The notes: generated from the letters alone by a model not told the origin. A DNA stretch of 32,146 bases from Chitinophagaceae bacterium (GCA_027486835.1 JAIXOJ010000175.1:1-32146); one strand, 5' to 3'; positions 1-7,420 are shown, counted from the first letter of the stretch. A program made the numbers and translations.

Positions 1-387
1 AATAAATTGAGCAAACCTGCTTTGAAAACTTTGAAGGGAATTGGCAAGGAAATAACCACGCTTTACCCGAACGACCCGAATAAATGGAAGGAGTATGGAT
101 TGGAAGTGGTGCTGGAGCCGGGGAAGAAGGAGGTGGAGGTGCAGAAGAATGTGCCTATTGGAAAGCGTGTTACTTGTAGTAATGTGGTAATTAACAGCGT
201 GTTTAAAAACACGGGGGACAATGATTTGGTGGTGAAACGAAAAAGCAAACCAAAAGAGACGGGAATAATTGTGAAAAAAGGGGAGGAGCTATTGCTGAAG
301 AAGGGTTATGGCGAAATATTGGTGAGCTGTATTGAGGAATTGCTGGCTGGTTCTTTTATGGTGAAAATCAATAGATATAATAAGTAA
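1..387 (+). CDS. Hypothetical protein, 5' end probably outside the window
   Basis: I do not recognise this protein. The frame is open from the first base of the window. The first possible start inside it is a TTG at base 7, which has no convincing ribosome binding site, so the gene probably begins upstream and only its last ~128 codons are seen. The visible part is soluble, without signal peptide or membrane segment, and rich in Lys, Glu and Val. A stretch around residues 20-28 (YPNDPNKWK) is followed by alternating short beta-type segments ending in KINRYNK. Codon use is unlike its neighbours: many GAG, GTG, CTG and GGG codons make the coding strand G-rich, compared with the AT-ending codons of genes downstream, which may point to a different origin. 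A strong terminator follows the stop within about 20 bases. The reading frame looks real; its function is unknown. Confidence 0.6.
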   Translation, partial: NKLSKPALKTLKGIGKEITTLYPNDPNKWKEYGLEVVLEPGKKEVEVQKNVPIGKRVTCSNVVINSVFKNTGDNDLVVKRKSKPKETGIIVKKGEELLLKKGYGEILVSCIEELLAGSFMVKINRYNK

Positions 388-409
388 AGGTATTAGCTTG
401 GGGTTTATG

Positions 410-453
410 AGCCGCTGTAGTATGAGTTTTTCATTGCTACAGTGGCTTTTTTT
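410..453 (+). terminator. Rho-independent terminator of the first gene
   Basis: The arm AGCCGCTGTAG (410-420) pairs with CTACAGTGGCT (437-447), eleven pairs including one G-U wobble, and runs directly into a seven-T tract. It lies just downstream of the stop at 387 and separates that gene from the repeat array. Confidence 0.8.
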
Positions 454-502
454 ATGATTACCATAGCGAAACAAGGCCAAATTGAAGAAAAAGCGTGGCA
501 AA

Positions 503-692
503 ATGATGGCAAAATGATGGCAAAATGATAGGAAATGATGGCAAATTCAAAGGAAATGATGGCAAAATCCTAAGAAATGATGGCAAATTCTGACAAAATG
601 ATGGCAAAATCAAAGGAAATGATGGCAAATTCTTGAAAAATGATGGCAAAAAGGTAGGAAATGATGGCAAATTTTGAGGGAATGATGGCAAA
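503..692. repeat. Tandem array of a 21-bp repeat with an ATGATGGCAAA core
   Basis: Eight cores ATGATGGCAAA start at 535, 556, 577, 598, 619, 640, 661 and 682, exactly 21 bp apart and with no mismatch. Before them the shorter motif ATGATGGCA occurs at 503 and 514, with a variant at 525, at half spacing (11, 11, 10). The 10-bp linkers vary. The base after the core alternates T, A, T, A through the eight units, giving a 42-bp higher-order period. The minus strand stays open as LPSF-type heptads. The plus strand reads as MMA(N/K)S-type heptads broken by stops of all three kinds. The period is too short for a CRISPR array. Function unknown. Confidence 0.9.
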
Positions 693-714
693 ATGTTGGT
701 GATATTGGTGGTGA

Positions 715-933
715 TCATTGGCCATTTAGAAAATTTGACTGGAATGTATAATTTACACCCTCGTAGGTACAATGAATTCTGGATTGTAAACCGAGTTTTG
801 CTTCAAGTATGCTGTCTATTAAATTTGATGCTTTTTCAGCAATAATAAATGTAATGCAAATCGGCAGTTTTTTGTACTTTGCCAGATAGAGGGGAAAGCC
901 AATAATATTGGCTTCAACCAAATAATAGTACAA
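715..933 (-). other. Possible small gene or gene remnant (72 codons)
   Basis: The minus strand holds an open frame ending at a TGA just beside the repeat array, opposite to the flanking genes. Its predicted peptide has natural-looking composition (for example LYLAKYKKLPICITFIIAE and HCTYEGVNYTFQSNF). The only starts are weak: a TTG at 933, with the frame remaining open farther upstream antisense to the lipoprotein gene. I recognise no family. It may be the 3' remnant of a degraded gene or pure chance. The rest of the interval 696-959 shows nothing else except one copy of a 17-bp direct repeat. Confidence 0.2.
722..738 (+). repeat. Direct repeat copy 1 flanking the lipoprotein gene
   Basis: CCATTTAGAAAATTTGA matches CCATTTAGAAAAGTTGA at 1486-1502 in 16 of 17 positions. 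An ATCAT lies at the same distance (three bases) upstream of both copies, so the similarity extends to about 25 bases. The pair brackets the lipoprotein gene at 960-1382. Confidence 0.6.
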
Positions 934-959
934 ACTAGTAATCTTTATAAAATTAAGGA

Positions 960-1382
960 ATGAAAACGAACCTTTTTATTGCTGCTGTGATTTCAATTAC
1001 AATATTCGCTTGTAAAAAAACAGATTCAATAAATTATTCAACAGCCATTATAGGAAAATGGAGATTTGTAAATTCAGTTCATTGGAATACTCCCAACCCT
1101 ACAGGTGCTACAAAAAAAGACACAATAAATTATGTAACTGGATCATATGCTGACATAAGAACTAACGGGTATATTTACGAGTATGTTAAAACATTAACTG
1201 GTAGTTCTCACTATGACTCTGTTAGCTATTTTGTATCAGAAGATAATCTTTACACTACAAATTCCGCAGGTTTTAAAGATACATTCGCAATTCTATTGGT
1301 AAACAGTAATAATCTATCTTTTTATCAAAAAAAGATAAAAACAATTAGTAAAGATGAGTATTGGCTTAATCTAGAAAAGTAA
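960..1382 (+). CDS. Small secreted lipoprotein, lipocalin-like
   Basis: This 140-residue protein starts with a short lipoprotein signal peptide and the lipobox IFAC, so Cys18 is the probable lipid anchor; the following KK suits Bacteroidota lipoproteins. The mature part has a GKWRFVNSVHW segment (residues ~32-42), the short GxW-type opening typical of the small lipocalin-like domains common in Bacteroidota, and then alternating beta strands to the end. It is probably a periplasmic or outer-membrane-anchored beta-barrel-like protein with no assignable ligand. It stands alone, on the same strand as its neighbours but separated by long gaps and bracketed by direct repeats, which suggests an accessory gene. 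The ATG at 960 is preceded by AAGGA directly against the start, too close to be an ideal ribosome binding site. Confidence 0.75.
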   Translation: MKTNLFIAAVISITIFACKKTDSINYSTAIIGKWRFVNSVHWNTPNPTGATKKDTINYVTGSYADIRTNGYIYEYVKTLTGSSHYDSVSYFVSEDNLYTTNSAGFKDTFAILLVNSNNLSFYQKKIKTISKDEYWLNLEK

Positions 1383-1752
1383 TGACCAAATAAGTAGAAA
1401 TGGCCGGGGTAATAAAAAAAAAGCGACGAAGAGAATGTTAGACTAAAAGATGGGAAATTAAAAGTGAATTCGGCGAAATCATCCACCATTTAGAAAAGTT
1501 GATTTTAAAAATGATATGATTATACATTCTATTCTTGGCTACCCCCTACTTATTCGAATATTTCCTTCGCGGAAATTGGGGATGTCTAAATCCCATCTAA
1601 CATTTTTGGACAATCTATTGCGTACAAATAACCTGTATCGCAAAATAAATATCCACCTCCTTATATTCGCTTTCTACTCTTTAAATCTTATCATCATTTA
1701 CCCAAAAAAATCGTCCAATTTTTTTCATAGTTCATTAAAATTTAGTTCACTC
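1383..1752. other. Long leader / intergenic region
   Basis: No gene is supported here. The frame of the next gene is open back to 1516, but that extension reads as unlikely protein and the signal peptide begins only at 1753. The interval contains the second direct-repeat copy (1486-1502) and a small hairpin, ATTTCC (1560-1565) with GGAAAT (1571-1576) around a TTCGC loop. An AT-rich stretch before the start codon probably holds the promoter. Confidence 0.4.
1486..1502 (+). repeat. Direct repeat copy 2 flanking the lipoprotein gene
   Basis: CCATTTAGAAAAGTTGA is the partner of the copy at 722-738 (16 of 17 identical), in the same orientation. It lies about 100 bases beyond the stop of the lipoprotein gene. 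Confidence 0.6.
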
Positions 1753-2829
1753 ATGTTCAAGCGTTTTATTATTGGTCTTCAGTTGATAATGATAGTTGGT
1801 TTTGTACAAGCGCAAGCACCTAAAAAAATTACCTATCAAGTTGTAATAAGAAATAGTTCCAATCAGTTGCTTGTCAACAAGCCAATTGGTATGCAAATCA
1901 GCATTTTGAGCGATTCCGCCACTGGTGCAACTGTATATACCGAAACACAAAAAACCACCACAAATAACAATGGCTTGGCAAGTTTGCAAATTGGTGGAGG
2001 AACGCCCACCTTGGGTACTTTCAGCGGGATTAACTGGAGCAAAGGCACTTACTTTATCAAAACCGAAACAGATCCTACAGGCGGAACGAGTTATAGCATC
2101 ACAAACATAGGCCAATTTTTAAGCGTCCCTTATGCATTATTTGCAGAAAACGTAAGTAGCAGTGGGGTTAATAATGCCATCAGTGCGGGTAAAGTAAGTA
2201 TGGGTGTCATTTATTCTAAAAGTTCTTATGGGGGAAATGCTTATGGATTATCTGCATCAGGTGTTTGGAGTACTCAGGCTTTGGCAAGCAATAATTCTGG
2301 CTATGATTCTTCCAGCAATGAAAATCAAATTGTGATTTATTCTAAAAGTGCCTATGGGGGCAAAGCTTACGGTTTTCTGCAAAATGGAACTTGGGTTGTG
2401 CAAACTTTAGCAAGTAATAATAGTGGATACTCGGCTGTTACTAATAAAAATCAAATTATTATTTATTCTAAAAGCGCTTATGGTGGTCAAGCATATGCGT
2501 TATTGTCTAACGGAACTTGGAGTCAGCAAACACTGTCCTCTAATAATTCAGGATATGATTCAGCATCAAATGAAAATCAAATGGTGGTATATTCTAAAAG
2601 CCCTTATGGTGGCATGGCTTATGGGCTAACAAAAGAAGGGGTTTGGGTTAGTCAAGTACTTGCCTCTAATAATGCTGGATATACTTCCTTGTGCATGAAT
2701 AATCAAATAATTATTTATTCAACAAGTTCTTATAGTGGCAAAGCTTACGCCTTTACTTCCGCAGGTACATGGGTAGAACAAACACTTACAAGCAACAATA
2801 GTGGCTATAACGGAGTAAAAACAAATTAA
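1753..2829 (+). CDS. Secreted protein with five 42-residue repeats (possible beta-propeller)
   Basis: The chosen start is the ATG at 1753, because a good signal peptide (MFKRFIIGLQL...VGFVQAQA) begins there; the frame is open 79 codons further upstream but without export features. Residues ~23-135 form a domain I recognise from many Bacteroidota secreted proteins: KITYQVVIRNSSNQLL near the start, then GLASLQIGGG, GTFSGINWSKG and FLSVPYALFAE. From residue 150 to the end the protein is five repeats of 42 residues, each with IYSKSxYGGxAY, GxW and SNNSGY. The DNA period is exactly 126 bp (units begin at 2200, 2326, 2452, 2578, 2704) and the stop codon takes the last position of unit five. One short-strand repeat of about 42 residues containing a GxW motif would suit a five-bladed propeller, possibly a carbohydrate-binding one; this is inference. 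No T9SS tail is visible. Confidence 0.75.
   Translation: MFKRFIIGLQLIMIVGFVQAQAPKKITYQVVIRNSSNQLLVNKPIGMQISILSDSATGATVYTETQKTTTNNNGLASLQIGGGTPTLGTFSGINWSKGTYFIKTETDPTGGTSYSITNIGQFLSVPYALFAENVSSSGVNNAISAGKVSMGVIYSKSSYGGNAYGLSASGVWSTQALASNNSGYDSSSNENQIVIYSKSAYGGKAYGFLQNGTWVVQTLASNNSGYSAVTNKNQIIIYSKSAYGGQAYALLSNGTWSQQTLSSNNSGYDSASNENQMVVYSKSPYGGMAYGLTKEGVWVSQVLASNNAGYTSLCMNNQIIIYSTSSYSGKAYAFTSAGTWVEQTLTSNNSGYNGVKTN
2200..2829 (+). repeat. Five tandem 126-bp coding repeats
   Basis: CAA codons opening units two to five lie at 2326, 2452, 2578 and 2704, with the first unit at 2200, so spacing is 126 bp without a single indel. Motifs TATTCTAAAAG and AATAATTCTGG-like segments recur in each unit. Preservation of exact length with many third-position differences suggests selection on the protein fold rather than very recent amplification. 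Confidence 0.85.
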
Positions 2830-3068
2830 GTAAAGGGCTCCAATCGATAAAAACAGATTGGTTTGAATGCTATTTTAGGTGATTAACTAGTAGGCTTGTT
2901 TAGCAAGGCATCTTGTCTGAATAGGTAATTGGGATTTCCAAATTCCAATTGAAAAACCTTTAGAGGGCATCAAATTCACTTGATGTTATTTAAACAGACA
3001 CGCTAAATTTAGTAAGTGATTGAATTTTAAAAGAAAATGTAGCGTTCTCAACTCCTACAAGACACCCA

Positions 3069-3133
3069 CATCCATAAATGGAAAGCAACACTTTTACAGG
3101 AGGGCTTTCGAACCTCTCAAATGTGTTGGGATG
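3069..3133. other. Nested inverted repeats, possible structured RNA
   Basis: CATCC (3069-3073) pairs with GGATG (3129-3133), CAACAC (3086-3091) with GTGTTG (3123-3128), and GAGG (3100-3103) with CCTC (3113-3116), forming one nested stem with internal loops. The two outer 3' arms are directly adjacent. It may be chance; no known RNA family is recognised. Confidence 0.3.
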
Positions 3134-3190
3134 GAAAGTTTCGGCAAATAATCCGAACTACATCCAATAACGAAAAGTATTCGCCATAAA

Positions 3191-3237
3191 AAAACGGCAC
3201 AGCAACAAATGTTCTCCATTTGCCGCTGTGCCGTTTT
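3191..3237. terminator. Strong bidirectional terminator hairpin
   Basis: AAAACGGCACAGC (3191-3203) pairs perfectly with GCTGTGCCGTTTT (3225-3237). After a two-base mismatch the stem continues as CAAATG/CATTTG around a five-base loop. The minus strand runs into at least six Ts (the A-run starting at 3188 on the plus strand), so it ends the PspC gene; the plus strand ends in GTTTT and could stop transcripts from the left. Confidence 0.85.
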
Positions 3238-3257
3238 CAGATAAAGATGTAATAAGG

Positions 3258-3479
3258 CTACAAATACCTGAGAGGATTTCGTTTAGCGTTCAATATGTAA
3301 CGCTTAATGTTTAGCCAAAAAGCCAAAATCATATAAATAATGATGGGAGAACCTACCGTGAGAAACGAGATGTAGATGAACCACATCCTAATTCTTGCAG
3401 AAGCAATACCTAATTTCTCACCAATGGCTGTACACACACCAAATGCATATAACTCTAAAAATTCTCTTAGCCTATTCAT
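3258..3479 (-). CDS. PspC-domain small membrane protein
   Basis: This 73-residue protein matches the PspC domain in order and length. An amphipathic start (MNRLREFLE) leads to the family's GVCTAIGEKLGIASARIR segment (residues ~14-31; the family usually reads GVCAGLAEYFGIDPTLVR), then one hydrophobic membrane segment (~33-55) and a basic tail. PspC proteins are inner-membrane components of envelope stress responses. In Bacteroidota such short stand-alone versions are common, usually without other psp genes, and are often labelled transcriptional regulators without proof. It is transcribed away from aconitase across a 169-base divergent intergenic region that should contain both promoters, and it ends at a strong terminator. 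No other phage-shock genes are nearby. Confidence 0.8.
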   Translation of the reverse strand: MNRLREFLELYAFGVCTAIGEKLGIASARIRMWFIYISFLTVGSPIIIYMILAFWLNIKRYILNAKRNPLRYL

Positions 3480-3648
3480 GATAAATAACGTTTAGCAATT
3501 GTAATTAGCACGGCAAAATAGAGAATAAAAACCAAAGAATCCAAAACAGTTCACAATAAAGTTTCGATTCCCTTAAATTCGCCTCGCTTCAAAAGAGAGC
3601 ATTTACTGGTTAATTATATTTACTAACATATCCATCAAACATTTTATT

Positions 3649-5916
3649 ATGGCATTTGATATTGAGATGATCAAAAAGGTATATGCAGAAATGCCTGCAA
3701 AAGTGGAAGCTGCACGCAAAGTTTTGGGCAGACCACTTACCTTGTCTGAGAAAATTTTGTTTTCTCATCTACATACCGACCAATCTGTAGATAATTTTGG
3801 AAAAGGTAAATCGTATGTGGACTTTGCGCCAGACCGTGTAGCCATGCAAGATGCTACCGCTCAAATGGCTTTGTTGCAGTTTATGCAAGCAGGACGCCCC
3901 AAAGTAGCCGTTCCTTCTACTGTACATTGTGATCACTTAATCACCGCAAAAGTGGGCGCAAAAACCGACTTAGCTGTGGCAAATGCCGAAAGCAAGGAAG
4001 TGTATGATTTCCTAGCTTCTGTATCCAATAAGTATGGTATCGGATTTTGGAAGCCAGGTGCGGGTATCATTCACCAAGTAGTATTGGAGAACTATGCATT
4101 CCCTGGCGGTATGATGATTGGTACCGATAGCCACACCGTTAATGCTGGTGGTTTAGGAATGGTTGCCATCGGTGTTGGTGGTGCAGATGCTTGCGACGTA
4201 ATGGCAGGGTTGCCTTGGGAATTGAAATGGCCTAAATTAATTGGTGTAAAACTTACTGGTAAACTAAACGGCTGGACAGCACCAAAAGATGTCATCTTAA
4301 AAGTGGCAGGTATCCTTACTGTAAAAGGTGGTACTGGTGCAATTGTAGAATATTTTGGAGAAGGAGCAGTTGCCATGAGCTGTACTGGTAAAGGTACCAT
4401 CTGCAACATGGGTGCTGAAATTGGTGCTACCACTTCTACTTTTGGATATGACGACAGCATGGCTCGCTACCTAGCTTCTACTGGTAGAGCAGATGTTGCT
4501 GAAGCAGCAAATGCTATCAAAGAATATTTGAATGCCGATGCCGAAGTATTGGCAGAACCAAGCAAGTATTTCGATGAAGTAATCGAAATTAACTTAAGCG
4601 AATTAGAACCACACCTAAACGGTCCTTTTACTCCAGATTTGGCAACACCTATTTCACAGATGAAAGAAGCTGCTGCTGCCAACGGATGGCCTAACAAAGT
4701 TGAGTGGGGTCTAATCGGTTCTTGTACCAATTCCTCTTATGAAGATTTATCTCGTGCCGCTTCTATCGCTAAACAAGCCGTTGAAAAAGGCTTAGTAACC
4801 AAGGCCGAGTTTGGTATCAATCCAGGTTCGGAGCAAGTTCGTTACACTGCCGAAAGGGATGGTTTATTAGGAACCTTCACCGACCTAAATGCAACCATTT
4901 TCACCAACGCTTGTGGACCATGTATTGGTATGTGGGACAGAATGGGAGCGGAGAAAAAAGAAAAAAACACCATCGTCCATAGCTTCAATAGAAATTTTGC
5001 TAAACGTGCTGATGGCAATCCAAACACATACGCATTCGTAGCATCTCCGGAAATTGTTGCTGCCATTGCTATTGCAGGTGATTTGTCTTTTAACCCAATT
5101 ACAGATACCCTAACAAACGATAAAGGCGAACAGGTAAAATTAGATCCTCCTACAGGTGATGAATTGCCAAAAGATGGCTTCTCCGTGGAAGATGCAGGTT
5201 TCCAAGCGCCAGCCGCTGATGGTAGTGGAGTAGAAGTGGCCGTTGACCCAGCATCTAAACGTTTACAATTACTTGCCCCTTTTGCTGGTTGGGAAGGTAC
5301 TGATCTTAAAGGGCTAAAACTGCTTATCAAAGCCAAAGGAAAATGTACAACAGACCATATTTCTATGGCGGGTCCCTGGTTAAAATTCCGTGGACACCTC
5401 GATAATATTTCTAACAATCTCCTCATTGGTGCAACTAACTATTTCAACGAAAAAACGGATAGTGTAAAGAACCAATTGACTGGTGAATATGGTACAGTTC
5501 CAAATACACAAAGAGCTTATAAAGCTGCTGGTATTGGAAGTATAGTAGTAGGTGATGAAAACTACGGAGAAGGTTCTTCAAGAGAACACGCTGCCATGGA
5601 GCCACGTTTCTTGGGTGTACGTGTAGTATTGACCAAGTCTTTTGCTCGTATTCATGAAACCAACTTGAAAAAACAAGGTATGTTAGCCCTTACTTTCAAC
5701 GATAAGGCCGACTACGAAAAAATTCAGGAAGACGATTCAGTAGATGTGCTTGGCCTTACTAGTTTTGCCCCAGGTACACCGCTTACATTAGTATTCACAC
5801 ATGCTGATGGTTCTAGCGATACCATCGTTGCTAACCATACCTACAATCTTCAACAGATTGAGTGGTTTAAAGAAGGTGCAGCTTTAAATATTATTAGAAA
5901 GCAAGTGGCAGGTTAA
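3649..5916 (+). CDS. acn: Aconitate hydratase, mitochondrial type
   Basis: Aconitase interconverts citrate and isocitrate through cis-aconitate in the TCA cycle, in the cytoplasm, using a [4Fe-4S] cluster. All three cluster ligands are visible: Cys359 in GSCTNSS, and Cys422 and Cys425 in [11 protein letters not shown]. The active-site segments [11 protein letters not shown] (Arg581) and YGEGSSREH (Ser643, Arg645) are intact; from memory they sit one position after the pig mitochondrial residues 580, 642 and 644. The 755-residue length is that of the mitochondrial-type family, shorter than enterobacterial AcnA or AcnB at about 865-890. The protein covers three aconitase core domains and the C-terminal swivel domain without frameshift. 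It is monocistronic: divergent to the PspC gene and closed by a terminator 35 bases after the stop. The identification is firm; the symbol is generic. Confidence 0.97.
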   Translation: MAFDIEMIKKVYAEMPAKVEAARKVLGRPLTLSEKILFSHLHTDQSVDNFGKGKSYVDFAPDRVAMQDATAQMALLQFMQAGRPKVAVPSTVHCDHLITAKVGAKTDLAVANAESKEVYDFLASVSNKYGIGFWKPGAGIIHQVVLENYAFPGGMMIGTDSHTVNAGGLGMVAIGVGGADACDVMAGLPWELKWPKLIGVKLTGKLNGWTAPKDVILKVAGILTVKGGTGAIVEYFGEGAVAMSCTGKGTICNMGAEIGATTSTFGYDDSMARYLASTGRADVAEAANAIKEYLNADAEVLAEPSKYFDEVIEINLSELEPHLNGPFTPDLATPISQMKEAAAANGWPNKVEWGLIGSCTNSSYEDLSRAASIAKQAVEKGLVTKAEFGINPGSEQVRYTAERDGLLGTFTDLNATIFTNACGPCIGMWDRMGAEKKEKNTIVHSFNRNFAKRADGNPNTYAFVASPEIVAAIAIAGDLSFNPITDTLTNDKGEQVKLDPPTGDELPKDGFSVEDAGFQAPAADGSGVEVAVDPASKRLQLLAPFAGWEGTDLKGLKLLIKAKGKCTTDHISMAGPWLKFRGHLDNISNNLLIGATNYFNEKTDSVKNQLTGEYGTVPNTQRAYKAAGIGSIVVGDENYGEGSSREHAAMEPRFLGVRVVLTKSFARIHETNLKKQGMLALTFNDKADYEKIQEDDSVDVLGLTSFAPGTPLTLVFTHADGSSDTIVANHTYNLQQIEWFKEGAALNIIRKQVAG

Positions 5917-5950
5917 TGCTATAACCAGTCACCAATGGTGATATTTTTTA

Positions 5951-5987
5951 AAAAAAAGTCGTTGCAATAAAATGCAGCGACTTTTTT
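5951..5987 (+). terminator. Rho-independent terminator of acn
   Basis: AAGTCGTTGCA pairs with TGCAGCGACTT (one G-U wobble) around an ATAAAA loop, flanked by an A-run before and a six-T run after. Because the A-run mirrors the T-run it could also work on the minus strand, though no gene faces it. Confidence 0.85.
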
Positions 5988-6327
5988 GTTTAATGGCATT
6001 GGTAGTTGCGAGAAGCTATATGATGTATAACCAAATCCAATTCAAGGAAATGTTGAACTGTCTTTTTGTCGTTTAACCAATATTCGACCTCAAACCTTTT
6101 AACATTATCTTTTAACTAAGTTTAGTTCCCTGTTAAAATATTGGAGAAATCGATTTATTCAAAACTTCATTTAGGAAGAATGATGGTGAAAACTGCATGA
6201 TAGTATGTACTCAAAAAACGAGTACTCAAAGTTTTCTATCCTTTTTTATGATTGTTTTTCTGCCATTCCGTCAATTTTCTGCTTTAGGTACTAGCTTTGC
6301 TATCTCTGCAAAATCAAATTCTAAATT
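5988..6327. other. Intergenic region upstream of lemA
   Basis: No gene is supported. A direct repeat of GTACTCAAA around 6208-6231 and a Bacteroidota-type -7 element at 6292-6299 are the only visible signals. A 27-codon frame from 6248 overlaps the lemA start codon but is probably chance. Confidence 0.4.
6292..6299 (+). promoter_or_regulatory. Candidate -7 promoter element for lemA
   Basis: TAGCTTTG fits the Bacteroidota sigma-ABfr -7 consensus TAnnTTTG exactly and lies 28 bases before the ATG, leaving a leader of about 20 bases. No good -33 TTTG box stands at the expected distance upstream, so the call is tentative. Confidence 0.4.
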
Positions 6328-6921
6328 ATGAATACAAAAAATCTGACACTTATTATTATTGCGGCGTTAGTAATTTTTCTTGGTGGGTGCGGCTGTAATA
6401 GCTACAATGGCCTAGTAAATGGCGACCAAAACGTTAAGAAGGTTTGGAGCGATGTTGAAACAAATTACCAACGACGTACCGATTTGTACAGCAGCGTTAT
6501 TAAAACCATTCAAGGATCTGCCAATTTTGAAAAGTCAACATTGAAGGAAGTAATGGCAGCACGTGCAAGTGCTACACAAGTAAAAGTGGACATTAACGAT
6601 CCAGAGACATTGCAAAAATTTCAAGCAGCTCAAGGGCAATTGCAAAGTTCATTTGGTAGGTTGATGGCGGTAGCTGAAGCTTATCCAGATTTAAAAACCA
6701 CCAAATCTTTCCAAGATTTTCAAACGCAAATTGAAGGAACGGAGAACAGAATCAACATTGCTAGAAAAGATTACAACGCTAGCGTACAAGGATATAACCT
6801 TCAAGTAAAACGCTTTCCCAACAACATTTTTGCTGGCTTGTTCCATTTTACAGAGAAAGCCTATTACAAATCAGATCCTGGTAGTGAAAAAGCACCAGAA
6901 ATTGAATTTAACATAAAATAG
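6328..6921 (+). CDS. lemA: LemA family protein
   Basis: A 197-residue LemA-type protein: one N-terminal hydrophobic segment (residues ~6-20) ending in GGCGC, then a long helical domain. Family landmarks are visible: YNGLVNGDQNVKKVWSDVE just after the membrane segment, RRTDLYSSVIKTIQG, an AxGQLQSSFGRLMAVAEAYPDLK core and IEGTENRINIARKDYN, followed by a late FPNNIFAGLF segment. LemA proteins are predicted membrane-tethered helical bundles with an outward-facing domain; their function is unsettled. Cys21 could be a lipidation site, or the segment may stay as an anchor. The gene starts a run with two TPM-domain genes, a classic and widely conserved partnership, with gaps of 37 and 118 bases. The identification is firm; the biochemical role is not known. 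Confidence 0.92.
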   Translation: MNTKNLTLIIIAALVIFLGGCGCNSYNGLVNGDQNVKKVWSDVETNYQRRTDLYSSVIKTIQGSANFEKSTLKEVMAARASATQVKVDINDPETLQKFQAAQGQLQSSFGRLMAVAEAYPDLKTTKSFQDFQTQIEGTENRINIARKDYNASVQGYNLQVKRFPNNIFAGLFHFTEKAYYKSDPGSEKAPEIEFNIK

Positions 6922-6958
6922 TTTCGTTTATTGCTCATCCAACAAATACACCCTCACC

Positions 6959-7420
6959 ATGCTACCTTGGTTTAAACGTAAGGCTTCGGACTTTTTTACA
7001 CCGAATGACAAAGAAATTATCGTTGCAGCCATAAAAAACGCTGAGCTACAAACCAGTGGTGAAGTGAGGGTGTATATTGAGCGAGATTGTCAATATCCCG
7101 AGCCTTTAAAAAGGGCAATAGAGCTATTTGAGCATTTAAATATGCATCAAACTGATTTGAGAAATGGGGTATTAGTCTATGTTGCCATCAAATCTAGAAA
7201 GCTGGCTATTTTTGGAGATGTAGGCATTTATGAGCAAGTGGGTAAAGAATTTTGGGAGGAACAAATCAATAAAATGGTGTTCCACTTTAACAAGAATGAT
7301 TATGCTGAAGGTATTGCAACGATAGTAGAAGAAGTGGGCAAAGTGTTGCGTAAACATTTCCCCTATAATGAAGAAACGGACATCAACGAATTACCCGACG
7401 ATATTGTCTTTGGAAACTAG
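6959..7420 (+). CDS. TPM-domain protein without signal peptide
   Basis: This 153-residue protein is a TPM-domain (formerly DUF477) protein, the family named after the plant TLP18.3, Psb32 and MOLO-1 proteins. Landmarks are AELQTSGEVRVYIE (residues ~29-42), a NGVLVYVAIKSRKLAIFGDVGIY stretch, and FWEEQINKMVFHFNKNDYAEGI. It has no signal peptide and no membrane segment, unlike the paralogue directly downstream, so it probably works on the cytoplasmic side or associates with the membrane through a partner. It follows lemA by 37 bases on the same strand and is most likely cotranscribed with it. An acidic C-terminus (ETDINELPDD) ends the protein. Family membership is clear, the substrate is unknown; phosphatase activity was claimed for some plant members only. 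Confidence 0.88.
   Translation: MLPWFKRKASDFFTPNDKEIIVAAIKNAELQTSGEVRVYIERDCQYPEPLKRAIELFEHLNMHQTDLRNGVLVYVAIKSRKLAIFGDVGIYEQVGKEFWEEQINKMVFHFNKNDYAEGIATIVEEVGKVLRKHFPYNEETDINELPDDIVFGN

Larger units (their letters stand above)
2830..3257. other. Noncoding gap with several successive hairpins
   Basis: No gene is supported. Inverted repeats follow one another: CCAATC/GATTGG (2840-2861), AATTGG/CCAATT (2927-2950), CATCAA/TTGATG (2968-2985), a nested structure at 3069-3133 and the terminator at 3191-3237. A TTCGAACCTC string near 3108 recalls a tRNA T-arm, but no cloverleaf can be built around it. Confidence 0.45.

Noticed and set aside
503-692. CRISPR array
   Set aside because: Repeat core is only 11 bp with 10-bp linkers, far below CRISPR repeat and spacer lengths, and no cas gene is present.
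458-772. Minus-strand LPSF-repeat protein of 104 codons
   Set aside because: Its sequence is simply the antisense reading of the 21-bp array plus flanks, with no signal peptide, start context or recognisable domain.
1516-1752. 79-codon N-terminal extension of the repeat protein
   Set aside because: Reads as unlikely protein, and a proper signal peptide starts at the ATG at 1753.
3086-3133. tRNA suggested by TTCGAACCTC
   Set aside because: No acceptor stem, D-arm or anticodon arm can be arranged around it.
4842-5426. 194-codon minus-strand frame inside acn
   Set aside because: Fully antisense to conserved aconitase sequence including the cluster ligands; no independent evidence.
6248-6331. 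27-codon frame overlapping the lemA start
   Set aside because: The candidate promoter box of lemA lies inside it, so it would not be transcribed as a leader; probably chance.
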